The translations under genes and the position numbers were made by a program. This document shows, piece after piece, positions 1-12,813 of a stretch of DNA of 64,000 bases (positions within the stretch are counted from its first letter, which is position 1; the number at the start of each line of letters is the position of its first letter). Origin of the DNA: Clavelina lepadiformis (lineage: Eukaryota; Chordata; Ascidiacea; Aplousobranchia; Clavelinidae); the NCBI RefSeq assembly GCF_947623445.1, contig NC_135248.1, forward strand, positions 4,216,977 to 4,280,976, given 5' to 3'. The notes under the pieces are model-generated. The model was not told where the DNA came from. It searched no databases and saw only the letters and a list, made by a program, of their open reading frames with translations.

Positions 1-3000
1 TACCGCTACCATTTCACAATTCGCATCAAACGCAAGTCTAGCACTTTTGCTTTTAAAAAAGCGAAACTATATAACGCTTATATGACATTGGTTTGCTCAA
101 TAGAATTTAGTTTAGTGAAGAAACAATAACCGAGCGATAGATTCATTATTAAGTAAGCCAAGACAAGCAAAATGCACGTGACCAAACGAGGATAGCAGGA
201 TGTGACGCACTCGACTGCTTTATGTCACCTAACATAAAACAATGGTTATGCTGGACTACTCACTAGGCCACATATAACTGATGGAATCATCCCTGATTTA
301 GAAGCCCAAGTTCGTAACAGTACTAATTCTTTAATTCTGCTGTTCCTAACAAAGCAGCGCATAACACTTATCAGCTGATATATATCATCCGAAAATCAGA
401 AATTCTTTGCCTTTTTGTTAATGTTCACTGAGTTGATAGGTTACTACTTTTGTTTGCTTTCAGAATAACCTTTATCCTCGTGACATGCTGGTACAAGTTA
501 CATTTTAACTGGCGAAACGTTGGTTCAGCAGTTTCAATAATAGTACCGCAGCTACCGCGTCTTGTGTACGTCACAAGTCACATGAACTGAGTCACGAGAA
601 ACGCACATACAGGATTTTTCTTTCTGCAGGCAAGTGATTTTACGAAGATACGGAGAGCGACACAGCGTGGCGTGTAGTTACGTAAACATATAGACACTAA
701 AGGACGCAAGTTGTCCCTGAATCAAACAAAAAATTTTGCTGCTTTTGCCTGTGCAACCGATTTGTTTCTTTTTGAGCACTGTTTCTATTCGTACACTGTT
801 TAGTAGTTTCGGTTTTTTCATGTTATTTATACATTAATTTTAACTTTAACTTTAAAAGCATATACAGTGAAAATTTGTCGAGTATTAGCTATGTAGGCTA
901 CTTTTTCTATTCGGACTATGCTTCATATTAACATAAGACTTTTAGATAGTAACTGAATAAAAGAAACAAACGCGCAGAGATACAAATAAAACGATGTTCT
1001 TCACTTGACCTATTCGATCAACAAAAGAGAAGACAGGCAGTAACTTAAATGTGGAGGCGCGAACAGCCAGTACGCAGAACGTTTGGAATTGGGTTTCGGC
1101 GATGTGCAATACGAGCCTGTACTAGGCCTATATAAGGATAATTTGGTTGCATTTTAAATGAAATTATATACGCGACGTTCGTCAGTCGAAGGTTGCATGC
1201 GATGATTTGCAAAATACCGCGTTGGTGTCATTTTAACTTAAAGCAGCCTTCCGCTTTATAGCTTATGCTGGTGTACAGAGAAGAACGTTGGTCTGAGACT
1301 ACCTGTCATACTGCCCTATACCTTCAGACCTTTTACTATAGGCTGTTCACAAGGAAGGGGCTAAATTCATGCTTGCAACAGCGGATGTGTGGCATTTTGG
1401 ACAATCGGTTGCGCGGTGACTGATAGCCTATGTGTAAAGTAAAGTTAAAGATCAGTTGAATTAACTGACAGCTTTGCGCAGCCGTTCGCCATTGCAACGT
1501 TGTCTGGTAGTCTGAGGTATTGATCGTGCACGATTTACTAGCCTAATCACTTTTTGGTAACGTAAAGCCAAAATTTATATGCAAATTAGCTGCAAAAGCA
1601 AAATCTGAAATGTGCAATGGTATTGAGTACAATGCATGATTTATACCTTCCATAATTACTGTGAGTTTTAAAATCTGAAAGTTTAGCTTTTGAGTTGCAA
1701 TGATGTTTTATTGACCAGTTTTTGCTATTACTTCGGCTGTCACTAGTCCTATTTAACCAGAAAAAGTTGTTAGTTTGTAACTATTTTTAGTTTCTTGCTG
1801 ACCTACCGTATATGTTATAACACGTGTGTAATAATCTAAACCTAACCTAAATCTAACTTCAGTTTTAGGTACTGGTATATAATATCAACTTTTTGCATAC
1901 CTATTCACCCATTTTGTTACCCGATAATCGCCTATCTTTAACAACGGGCTGTATGACCTACGTCCAATCACTAGTTACGGGAAACACAAGTTACGTAACT
2001 CTGTCAAGGCTCTGTACTACAACTTTCAACTACGTAAAGTGTTGCAATGACATCCATAGCTTATAGTATAAGCCTACAGACAATATTGCTAAGTTGAAAA
2101 GATGTTGTTGCCATTAGTTATGTTAATTTGAAATTTTTGCTTGCTGCAAGATCAGCGAATTTAATGATGTTGATTTCAGTAGTTTTCCACGCCTATTTTT
2201 GTCAAGTCTGATACATTTAACTCAAATTGTGTCAAATTTATGTAACAGATTTTTCTTAGCTCAGCATATTATTTCTGGCATGAACATAGTCCAGGGTTGG
2301 GTAAACTTGTTCAACGAAAGAATCACTTGCGGAAAACTACAAACACCAGCATGCCACAAAATTAGTAGTGATTGTCAATTTGGTTATTATAATATAATAT
2401 AGTATTATGTAAGTAGTAGTCAATTTGAGATATTACTATTCTGCTAGAAGAGCCACAAAAAACATGTCGGCGGGCCGCAGTTTGCCCACCTTTGGCATCG
2501 TCCATACTTCAGCTAATTTACTTTTGGCGTTAGTTAAATGTATTATACTTTACACATAATTCATGGACGTTGTTCCATCTTGTCCATAACTGTATCAAGA
2601 GTTTCACAACTTATTGGTCCCTTTCGCATTTATACTTTATGTCAGTACAGCTGTACCTCAGAATTCAACTGAATTTGTTCCACGAGATTGTTTAAATTCT
2701 GAAAAGTTTTACTTTTAAAGCAATATTTTCCACAAGAAATAAGGTAAAGTGAGTTAATTCATTTCAAGTTTACCAGAAAATTCTTATGTTAATTATCAAC
2801 AACTCATATTTTAGGCAAGTAAAACTTTAGTATATAAATGGCCAATTTATACCAAATACAAAAACATCAAAGGAAAAACTCCTGAACATAATGATTTTCA
2901 AAGAAGTATGCACGCGTTAAAAGCATTAGATATAAAAGTTCCATGATCGATTACGTTGAAGTTACAAGTTAAATTTGGCTTCTGGGATAAAGTTTCTCTG

Positions 3001-3559
3001 CAAGATTTCGAGTGTCTTCAGTTTTGGAGCGTTAAAACTTTTTAGGTATGACTGCTTGCAAGTGTAATGAGTAGGAAACAATCTAGTCTAAGGATATATG
3101 CATTGCGATTAACACAAGACTGTAACTCAATTGTAATCAGTCAGCATTTTAGTTGTTACTTGCCAGTCTCCAAATATCAAAGATAATTAGCTTTGTATAT
3201 AGTTTATATGTGAGGTCAAAAAATCTATGCGTTATTCAACACATGTTTTGAAGTTGCAGCTAGTAAATGCAATAATTAAAACATAAAAGATGTGGCACTG
3301 CTATGACAAGTTGATGGCAATCCTGAAATATTTTTTATTCTATTTTATTTTTAGTGCCCATTGTATTTGCATTAAAAATGTATTTTTATTACAACGTTTT
3401 CAAGATAATGAAAAGTATGTACTTATTTTCGAATAGCATTAAACTACATTATGTATATACCAATTTATTTTTACGTTACAGCTACTGCATTCTGATTTTT
3501 AAATTTAGACAATTTTGTAAAATATTTGAATAGGTTTTAAATTAATTATCATTAAAAAA
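1..3559. other. Intergenic, 5' flank of GPD1
   Basis: No exon with recognisable protein similarity, tRNA, or transposon end was found here on either strand. The sequence is AT-rich and has only short chance open frames. An acceptor-like TAG at 3531-3533 lies 26 bases before the GPD1 start codon and could mark a 5' UTR intron end or a trans-splice site; no matching upstream exon was identified. Confidence 0.5.
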
Positions 3560-6500
3560 ATGGGCAAAAAAGTTTGTATTGTTGGCTCTGGGAATTGGTA
3601 AGTAGGCTTTATACCTTTTATAGCTTGCCTAATTGGTCATAAATGATGCCTTATTTATATTTTTTTACTGTACAAACATACAAAAAGTTTGATCCCATTA
3701 ATGGCTTAGTTGTATATAGGCCACTGGCCCACTGTTGTTGTTGTAGTGGTCGTTATTGTTTATTTAAAGGGGATCTGCAATCTCTAAAATCATTGGGCAG
3801 AATTGTGCAAGTGATGATGCATTTCATGACAAGGTTCACATGTATGTGTATGAAGAGATGATAGAAGGGCAGAAGTTGACTGAGATAATAAACACAAAAC
3901 ATGAAAACGTAAAGTATTTGCCGGGACATAAGCTTCCAGCAAATGTGGTAAGTATCCTTTTTAATCAGGTTTCAAAACACAATATATCTTAGTTTGCATC
4001 AGGATCAGTTAGTGTATGAAGAAATTTTTGAAATGAAACAGATTGGATAACCTTACTATGCCAAGAGTTTCTGTGTCGATGAAAAGTTGTAACTTGTGAT
4101 ACTTGACATATTCTTCTGAATTAAAGCGCTCAATTTACTCCTGGCAAATTTTTAGGTTGCTGTACCTGATCTCGTGCAAGCTGCCGCTGATGCAGATATG
4201 TTCATTTTTGTTGTCCCACATCAGTTCATTCGTAGACTTTGCTCAACGCTCAAAGGCAAAATAAAGCCTGATGCTATTGGAATATCTTTGATTAAGGTAA
4301 TGGAAATGCCCCTGTTGGTTTTTCTTTAAGGTTTTGCAAAATTTGTGATTGGCGGAGTGTGAGTAATGTTAAATTAAATTGTTAAAGTAAATTTTATATT
4401 GAAACAATTATTGTTTCGAAAATCGTTGAACCAGCAAACATTTTAGTCTACACATGTTAGGTTGGTTTTTGTCGTAATATGCTTTATCTTTTTTACCATC
4501 ACAAATCTAACTGTGTCAAAACCCTTTTTCTGTCCAATCTGTTTGTAAACAGAAGTTCAGATAAGCAAGGCAACGTTTCACTTTGAACTGCTATCCCTTT
4601 ATTTTCACTGTTAAACATAACGGTAGGCCGTAATACACAGATTTTTGAAATATATACATAATGTAACCGTGAAAGTTTTGTCTATGAGCTCTTGCTTCTA
4701 TTGTAGGGAATGTATGTTGATGAAATGTCTCACAGTGGCGAGGTATATTGTCAAATGCTGAGAGTTTTGTTGTATTTTTGTGTGTATTTGTGCAGTTTTC
4801 AAATGTTTTGTTTTGAGTGATTTGCACAAAATGGCATGAACCAGTTTGTTTTTTGCTTCTGATGTAATAATATTTTTGTAACTGCAGAGGCTGATGCGGC
4901 AGATGCACAGTTTATCTGTCTTAACTTATGTTATTTGGACTTAATTTACCTGCCGAATTAATGATCTGACTCCGTGGTTGTGTGCGGTTAGAATTCTCTA
5001 ACCTCTTGTCAGCCGAAAGCTCTTACGTTATTACAGATACAGTTTACCAGAAAAGGTCCTTTTATTGTAGGTACTGTACATGTTCCGAATATTACACACA
5101 ATCACAAACTTAGTAAAATCACCGTTTAAAACAGGTCTAAAGAATTGCAATTAACACGACTAACATAATACGTTCGTACGACTCTGTATCTCTCCGTCTG
5201 GGCGGTTACTTGCGTAGAAGTTTGAGCTTATAACAGCGTGGAGCGATGTGAGCGGAAATATCCGACATAAAATACACGAACATTTCAGAACGTGCGAACG
5301 ATAAAAATAAAGCGTTGGCAATGGAGATTACATTCAGTTAAAACTAGGGCGTTATGAAATCATCTGGTAACGTACTAAACGGCGTTTTCACATGAAATTA
5401 TTTAGAGCAAGTTTCCAAATATTAAACGACAATTGCAGTGTTATCAATAAACAAGACTTCAATCAATAACTGGCAAACACTTTCCCAAGAATGATATAAT
5501 GGTATTAAAAATGCCACCCAGGCCACTACATAACCAAGTATTTTTAACTCTGATGCAATTGGACTGTTGTCTGTTTTATCAGTATACAAATTAATAAAAT
5601 AAACTGTGTACACAATTGAGCAATGTGCATGGTTTTACTAAACTCAAAAAACTGCACGTCTGAACTGCTACACACTATTAAGTCATAATATAGTGTTCAT
5701 TATCGCATCCATCTAAGATGGCCCTGGTGGGATACGTTAAGATTACAGCATAATTTTGGATCGTCAATTGCACTGTCTGCTTCAAATTGTTGTTTTTTCA
5801 ATCTTGCATTCATAAAATTTTGTTGACAGGGTATGGACCATACAGAAGCAGGTCTTCAGCTTATCAGTGATGTTATTCGCGAAATTCTTCAAATGGATGT
5901 CTCTGTACTAATGGGTGCCAATATCGCAAGTGAAGTTGCAAACGGAGACTTTTGTGAAACAACAATTGGTAAATATGAAGAAGACAAATATTAAGACTAT
6001 TTTTTTAAGTTAATACGACTCGTTTTAAATTTTTCTCTTTCAAATCAGCATTGTATTTGAAAGGCATTTTGCAAAGTAAAGAGCTTACGTCATAGCAGAA
6101 GTAATTTACAAGTTTGCTCTAGAATTGAAAAACCATGAGTCGTGGTTCATGGTTTCACTCATGGGTGCTGGCTTAGGGCAAAGCGGGGAGCTTTACCAAA
6201 TCACGATTTATGACAGAGTTGATTAATTATTAACAAGCTTTAAATTATTCCTTGACAGGCAGCCGAAACCTTCAAAATGGTCAACTATTCAAGCGGCTGT
6301 TACAAGCTCCCTCATTTCGTATCTGTGTTGTAGAAGATGCAAATACTGTTGAAATATGCGGAGCCCTAAAGGTAATTCGTATGTAATTAAGTTTATTATG
6401 CTAAGCATTGAACTTGTTCTAGATTCTGTGGGTTGTTTGGTTTCTGATAAGTTCCAAGGGGCTGCAAGACAGTGCCATCAACACTGATATTGTGACACCC

Positions 6501-7696
6501 CAAGCAATTTTCTAAGTGATTTATCAACCATATTAGTCCCAAGTGAAATATATCACATATCCCAAGGACACAGATCTTTGATCAACCAGTTGTTTGTCTT
6601 TGTTTTGCATTATTTTTGCGATCAGTGACAAGTTTCATTTGCAACGCGTTATAATAATAGAAATACTGTAATTTCTTTTCTCGATCAGAACATCGTTGCC
6701 TGTGGAGCTGGATTCGTAAGCGCACTTGGATATGGCGACAACACCAGGGCAGCTGTCATCAGACTCGGTTTGATGGAGATGGTCAAATTTGCCAAAGTCA
6801 GTCAGCATTAAGTATCTGTTGTCACCTACTGAGTTTACCTGATTTCTTATTATGTGTCAATTGCTTTACCGTAACAACACAGTTGCTTATATGCCTGCTA
6901 TACATTTTCTGTATGTCACATACTGATGGTAATTTCAGTTAGACACATGCTGCAAAATTCTTCACTTTTAACTTTCATGTTAAACCTGTTTACCGAAGGC
7001 GTTTTTTCCCAATTCGCCGCCACAAATGGCGACCTTCCTTGAGAGCTGTGGTGTAGCAGACTTGGTAACTACGTGTTATGGAGGAAGGAACAAGCGAGTA
7101 TCAGAAGCATATGCTAAGAGCGACAAGGTAGGTGCATACTTATTGATGGTGATTGTTGCATTGTTGATAGTTTATTGATGTATTCAAGTAAATATTCAAG
7201 TTGTTAATGACAGACAATTGAAGAACTCGAAGCTGAAATGTTAAACGGACAGAAATTGCAGGGGCCTCAAACCGCTGAAGAAGTGTACAAGGTTTTACAG
7301 ACTTTGAAAATCCAAGACTCTGAGTAAGCGGACATTATTTCTTGTTGGTATCGCTAATCAAACTGCCATTATGTAGGCGAGAATAGCACTAGCGCCCTCT
7401 TTGGACGGCTATTTTTTTGGAGTTGCTTGAAAAGTTTATGTTTAGTTTTAACTCTGAAACACAGTGCACTCGGTTTGCCTCTAATTCTCAGTTCCCTACC
7501 AAACCTTAATGTATTTAGTAATGTGCTGGTCTTCAGATCGTGATGACAGGAAATAGAAGCTTAGAGTTTCTTAGTTATGTGCATCGCTTTTGTTTCCAGG
7601 TACCCGCTGTTCGTGTCTGTGTACAACATCTTCTACAATAAGCACGACGTTAAAAGCTTTATCGAGTGCTTGCAGAATCATCCAGAACACATGTAA
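3560..7696 (+). CDS. GPD1: Glycerol-3-phosphate dehydrogenase [NAD+], cytosolic
   Basis: Interconverts dihydroxyacetone phosphate and sn-glycerol 3-phosphate with NAD(H) in the cytosol, linking glycolysis to glycerolipid synthesis and the glycerophosphate shuttle. Nine exons: 3560-3597, 3770-3947, 4156-4296, 5830-5968, 6259-6371, 6689-6796, 6999-7127, 7214-7323, 7600-7696; all introns are GT-AG, phases close and the total is 350 aa, matching the family's usual ~349. Visible motifs are the Rossmann loop GSGNWG (residues ~9-14, split by intron 1), [25 protein letters not shown], the catalytic-lysine segment [35 protein letters not shown], and the conserved C-terminus LQNHPEHM. The start is the only ATG before the Rossmann fold and has an A-rich context. 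No frameshift or missing key residue was seen, so it looks functional. The large third intron (4297-5829) contains nothing recognised. Confidence 0.95.
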
Positions 7697-8030
7697 CTCT
7701 TTCGGCGCCGTATTATTGCATGATTTAATCAACTTTTAGCTGCTGCAAACAATTTTTGCTAAAACACTTTTGTTTCCAAGGTGCTTTTTATCTCTTCGTA
7801 ATAATTATTTTGAGTAATTGGTAATAATTATTAACTTTGCCAGATAAAACTAGCAAAGACTAAGTTTTAACAATGTTTTTGTGGGCGTTATGCTTAAGCT
7901 TGGTCCGGGTATTTTTTTTCTTTAAATAGAATTACTTCTTACTAAAAGGCTTGATTTCTTGTTAAAATAATGAACATTAGTGTAATTGTTTATTACTAAA
8001 ATTCTCAGGAATTAAGGTCTTAAACACGTT

Positions 8031-8036
8031 AATAAA
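8031..8036 (+). terminator. Candidate polyadenylation signal of GPD1
   Basis: AATAAA 335 bases after the GPD1 stop codon. It is the first canonical hexamer I noticed downstream on the coding strand. The assignment is by position only. Confidence 0.5.
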
Positions 8037-8460
8037 ACTATTGAAAATCTTTCGTATTTATTTTTCAGTCAGCGAAGGTAAGTAAACAGATTGGTCATGC
8101 AACAAGTCATCTGTCTATATCGAGTCATTAAACAGTTAAAGTCATTTGCACGTGCGAACTCCTATCATCCAAGAACCAAAACTTAACCGAGTCATTCATA
8201 TTGCTGATTAGATTGAAGTCATTGCTAGAGGGTACTGACTTTTTCTCGTAGGGAACATGAACATGAGTCTTTAGTGATGCTTAGATTGGCAATATTGCAG
8301 TGCTGCTTTTTTATCTGTATCAGTCTCATTTGCCCTTACGTTTTTAATTTAAAATAACCTATTTTTTCTGTGATTGGTAACGGGAATCTAAAGGAAACAG
8401 GTCTATGTCATCCATTGTTTCAATCCACTGCGCTCTGCATCCTAATTACAACAGTCGACC

Positions 8461-8911
8461 ACGCTTAATTGGACCACATCGGGACCAATGTAAATTGATT
8501 AGGTGGAGGCAACTTGTCTTTAAGCATGCATGCCGCCATTTTTCTTCTAGCACTAACAACATTCATTCATTTCACAGTATTGCCATGCATTCGGTGCTGC
8601 ATCATGAGCTACTTAACTCGGTTAGGTAACAATTGGTTTCATGAGTAAGCGTTTGTTTTTACGTAGCCTACTATAGGCTATTTCAAAATGGCTTAGCGAG
8701 ATTATAGTACTGTATAGATAGGCTACGTTGCCTACATCTCGCATTTCAGAAGAGATGAAAAATCAGAAAACATTCACCATAATAGTGGATGGTGGTCCAT
8801 TTAAGCGTGATTGTGGTTCAATTAAGCGGGAAAATTGTATAGAAAATACATTTGGATTCAGGACCGGTGAAAGCGGTCCGATTAGGCCGGTGGTCCACGG
8901 ATTAAGTGGGA
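8461..8911. repeat. MITE-like cluster of a 17-bp motif in both orientations
   Basis: The 17 bases at 8461-8477 reappear inverted at 8792-8808 with one mismatch, and again more loosely at 8813-8829 (GTGGTTCAATTAAGCGG) and around 8891-8911 (a GTGGTCCA..ATTAAGTGGG variant). Repeated subterminal motifs in inverted orientation are typical of small non-autonomous DNA transposons, but I could not define clean termini or a target-site duplication. The open frames inside do not resemble a known protein. Confidence 0.4.
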
Positions 8912-9734
8912 TCAACTGCATCGAGCTTTACTTGCGATATCATCTCTCTTATTGTTGGGCCTATAAATACTGTACATCCACAATGCTGAAATTAACTTAA
9001 ATCGGTTTACTAACTTGGTGCATGATGTGGAGTCTGCCGTGTTTATTTCTTTGAACAACTTATAGGTAAGGCAATTATTTTTTGATCTGTCAAACAAAGT
9101 CAAAAGCAGTCGCAGCAAAAACTAAGTGGCAAAAATACACAGATTCGTCTGTTAATTATATTCATGACGAACTTTACTGCTCTTCTTACGTCACAATAAA
9201 ATGTAGCGGCCGTTGGGGGGTTTTTTAGTTTGTCGCTGGTTGGCGCCCTCGGAATGTTCCCAGCACGTGTTGATTTCTGCACTGCACGTTCGTTTTGCCA
9301 CCCCATTCGTTTTTGCACTGCCTGCGCGCAGGACGTCAGTTCGAGTAAAGCCTTGAATTAAGAATGTCGTGTTCTTTTCATTTAATATATGAGCGAAGGT
9401 AAGAGACAACTGAAACAGCAGCCTTCTGAGACAAGGAGTTAACAACCGCACAACGCAACAACAACCTACCTTCGCCATAATAACAATGGGTATGACTTAG
9501 TGTATTTGGGAAGTGTTAATGCAGAATACAATGTTTCGTGTCACCGACATAAGTAAATTGTACTAAAGCGAATAACAAGAATATTTTGCGTTAAATAAGT
9601 CGAGGCTAGGTTGCCGTGGCGTTGGGTGTACAGGTATTTGTACTGATGAATGTTATTGCTATGTTCTATCTGAGTTTTCGCTGTTGTTAAGCTAGGCTTA
9701 GCCAAGTAATGTCAAGAAAATTTTCTTTAGGTTA

Positions 9735-9806
9735 AAATTTGTCAAATGTTTTACTTTTTAGGTCAAAATGTTTTGATTTTAGGTCCAAAAATAATCGCCT
9801 TACTTA
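9735..9806. repeat. Fragment related to the 38379-38959 hAT-type element
   Basis: Runs of TTTTTAGGTCAAAA and TTTTAGGTCC followed by AAAAATAATCGCC resemble the reversed left end of the element at 38379-38959, where TAGG.CGATTA is followed by TTTTTTGACCTAAAAA. Only one end is recognisable and no target duplication was found, so it is probably a decayed or partial copy. Confidence 0.35.
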
Positions 9807-11034
9807 TAAGCAGTACAAATACGATAAAAATACAGCATAACAGTACCTTGAATTATTGCTGACCATAAAGGAGTTCACTAAATTCTTATTTACCGAAATT
9901 AGGCCATGTAGCCTACTCTGTTGCAGCCTACAGCGTTGCATAGGCTAGCTGAGAGGAAGTGTTGGGAGAACGCATTGCAGGTAACTTTGGATTAAAAACA
10001 TTTTAGCTGGAGATTTTAAGATCATTTTGTTAGGTTTGGACTATAACCAAATATTGTAGTTTACTTTCAAAATATTATTTCACCTCTTCGATAATAAAGT
10101 AAAGGTCCAATAAATAAATGTAAACTACGCCGCAGCTTATGGCTGTATGATCTGATTATGAGTGCTACTTACAATCATTTGCCACACATGGAAGTAAATG
10201 CAATTCACTTTGTATAGGGAATGTCATTCTTATGGAGCTGTAGATCGTCATTCCCTTTGTTCCCTTTTATTCTATGAACATCATAAAGTCTGTAGCACAA
10301 CTAATGGACCATCTGCAGACTAAGAATATATTTGATTATAAAAGATTTATTAAATGCGAATGCACAATTATCTTCTCTTAACTATTCTGATGCCTTGACA
10401 CTACAAAGTCTCACCAGCATGGAGATAGCAGATATATGATTTCAGACAGCTTTCAAGCCTGTAGTTTGACAGAATGAAGGATGTGTCACTGTCTTCTGCC
10501 TAATGCTCTTTCAATTTACCTGTCTTGGGTCCATTCTGCAATCACCCACCTATATTTTACTTTGTCAAATTATCTTAGTTAGCCTCGTGTTAAATAAAGT
10601 CATTGAACTATAATGACTCTTATTCTGTCATTGCACTTCGCTCTCCTATCCTCCAAGAGAAGAAATAGCTAAATCTAAACTCTATCTTGTTTTATCTAGA
10701 TTCTAGACCCGACAGTGATTAATAGCAGGAAAAATGTATTATACAAAGATGCTAAAGTGGATGCGGACACTGACATAACAAAAAGGATAAGTTGGTGCCC
10801 TTGTAGCAGACACCCAGTCCACCATCTATTCCATAGCGAAAATAATTGAAAACATGGTGAGTATATTTTACCTCATAAACTGAAAATGAAATAACCCGAT
10901 CCTATTATGCCGTGTTTGAATTTCCCGCACCAGTTAGGAAGCATAGCCACCAATCTGTTTTGAAACATATATAAAGAAAATATGCAACAAGTATGCTGAG
11001 CTAACATGTGGTTATAAAACTAAATTTATTCAAT

Positions 11035-11135
11035 AAATATATTATATATATAATTCTATCTATTATAATTATTATAATATAATATAATTCTATATAATAA
11101 TTCTATCTATAAATAGCTTATATATATATATTAAA
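11035..11135. repeat. AT-rich low-complexity tract
   Basis: Imperfect TATAT, TATAA and TTCTATCTAT runs. Simple sequence with no regular spacer/repeat structure; no coding potential. Confidence 0.6.
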
Positions 11136-11613
11136 GAGAAATATACGTCATCAATTGCTTCCTCTATTTTCAAATAATTAATTTCAAATAATAATTATTT
11201 TCAAATTATTTCCAAATAAATTCATGGGACCAAAAATTTTGAATTCTCTGCCTAATGATTTGAAACTTTTAGAAAATAAGACAATTTTTTTATAAAAAAT
11301 TATTATTTTGTTTCATCATCACATTTGCATGGCATTATGTGACAATGTTTTGTACTATTTTTGTTTCTTAGTTGTGTAAATAATACACTGTAAATTTTGC
11401 ACTCCATCACCAAGCACTTCCATAAATTTTATTGCATAATAGGGGAGGATGGGGTAAGGCTTAAATCGTTACAATTGACTGATTTCACCAAAACATTTGA
11501 CTTGTTTGTTTTGAGAGTTAACTCTAAGGTATTTCGCTAATTTTTGAAGTGCCCTTTTATTGATTGCTTACTTTCTTACATAAAAGTTTTTTGATTTAAA
11601 AGCACCTCCAATA

Positions 11614-11649
11614 GTCCACTTTACCCCACATGTGTGGGGTAAAGTGGAC
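11614..11649. repeat. Perfect 17-bp-stem hairpin inside the pogo element
   Basis: Arms GTCCACTTTACCCCACA and TGTGGGGTAAAGTGGAC are perfectly complementary around a 2-base loop. Each arm carries the same GGGGTAAAGTGGAC motif seen at the element's right terminus, so this is the terminal motif arranged head-to-head inside the element. Confidence 0.9.
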
Positions 11650-11763
11650 AACCGTAAGTTTTGAGTAAACAAGGCAATTTGTTCCACATCACAATCAATT
11701 TATTTACAAATTGTCATCATAAGCGAAGTAGTTCTGAAAGTAATCGCAGTTCACCATCAATTT

Positions 11764-12703
11764 TTAAAAACATAATTCACAAATAAAATTGTCATCCTCT
11801 TCATTACACCCAGAGCAGGCTTCATGCGCCCATTGCATGCATTTGGAGCACTGGATCCACCCATCATTCTCGGATGATTTGGAATACATTTCGTTGCAGT
11901 AAAAGCATTCTGCATCTACGTTGTTATCACTTTCATCGACTGTGTCCGTCTGCTGCATTGATGACCTGGAAACCTTAGCTTTCTTCATAGAACGCTTTTT
12001 CGATGAACTTGTTTTACTGCTGTTGCCAGATACCGCGGATTGGCTACGATTCGTTGCAGCCAACTGCTTCTTGTATGGTGAACTGGTTAAAATAGCAGTT
12101 GCACCTCTCTTAGACTTCCTCTTTTGGCGAGTGTGAGCTGCTTTCGGCATAGGAAGCAGTTCAACAGGACTTATAATTGTGAAACTGGAATTTGCATCTT
12201 CAGGAGAGAACGGTTGGGCTACATCTATTGGCTGTGCAGGTAACGATTCAGGCATCTCGGGAAGACCAGCCGCATCTAAGCCAATATTTCTGCCATCACA
12301 CAAGTCAATGCTAGTTGAACTAACATTAACGGAGTAAGATTCGGTGTTGGTTGGAACAGGATCAATAGGAATATCAGTAACATCCGATGGAGCAAAGTCA
12401 GCCTCTCCAAAAACGTCAGGATTGTAAGGTACGATTCCACATTTCTTGAAACCACTGATGGCATTACTAGCAGTTGACGCACGGATGTAGGCATTTCCAA
12501 ATAGTGAAACCTTCCAAGTCCCTCTTTGCTCCCAGTAGCATTAATATTATCTCCTTGGACCCTTCTTATGAGTGTCGTTTTGGGAACTCTTTGCTTGCTT
12601 TATGGTAGCCCATTCTCTTTTCATTTACTGCCCGAATGGCGATAGTCATAGCCTCTTCGGTCCAAGATTGTTGAGTTGATGTCCTTTGGCGGTTACGAGG
12701 CAT
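11764..12703 (-). pseudogene. Pogo-type transposase remnant with PHD finger
   Basis: The ATG at 12703 opens MPRNRQRTSTQQSWTEEAM, followed by AIRAVNEKRMGYHKASKEF, a pipsqueak-type HTH as in pogo, Tigger and jerky transposases. A small deletion just after KEF shifts the frame; the expected continuation (PKTTLIRRVQGDNINATG, then a GLGRF motif) is readable in the next frame. The sequence then jumps, in a third frame, to NAISGFKKCGIVPYNPDVF, which normally lies past the DDE catalytic core, so several hundred codons of core are deleted. The rest reads through a Lys/Ser-rich segment into a C-terminal Cys/His cluster (CFYC..., WIQCSKCMQWAHEAC..., CELCF), a PHD-like zinc finger ending at 11764. The frame breaks and missing core mean it cannot encode an active transposase. 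Confidence 0.75.
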
Positions 12704-12777
12704 TCTACAAAACAGGATTGCAAGATAAACATCACCTAATTCGGTCATGAAACTATAAACAAGAGAAAGTTAACGAC

Positions 12778-12813
12778 GGGGTAAAGTGGACCACCACTGG
12801 TCCACTTTACCCC
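12778..12813. repeat. Perfect 16-bp-stem hairpin inside the pogo element
   Basis: Arms GGGGTAAAGTGGACCA and TGGTCCACTTTACCCC pair perfectly around CCAC. It sits just upstream of the transposase start on the coding (minus) strand and repeats the terminal motif in the opposite arrangement to the hairpin at 11614-11649. Confidence 0.9.

Larger units (their letters stand above)
8037..11439. other. Intergenic region between GPD1 and the pogo element
   Basis: No gene recognised. It contains a degenerate inverted-repeat cluster (8461-8911), a fragment related to a hAT-type element found in the claspin gene (about 9735-9806), a short GC-richer patch (about 9190-9340) with open frames on the minus strand but no recognised protein, and an AT-rich low-complexity stretch (about 11035-11135). 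Confidence 0.5.
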
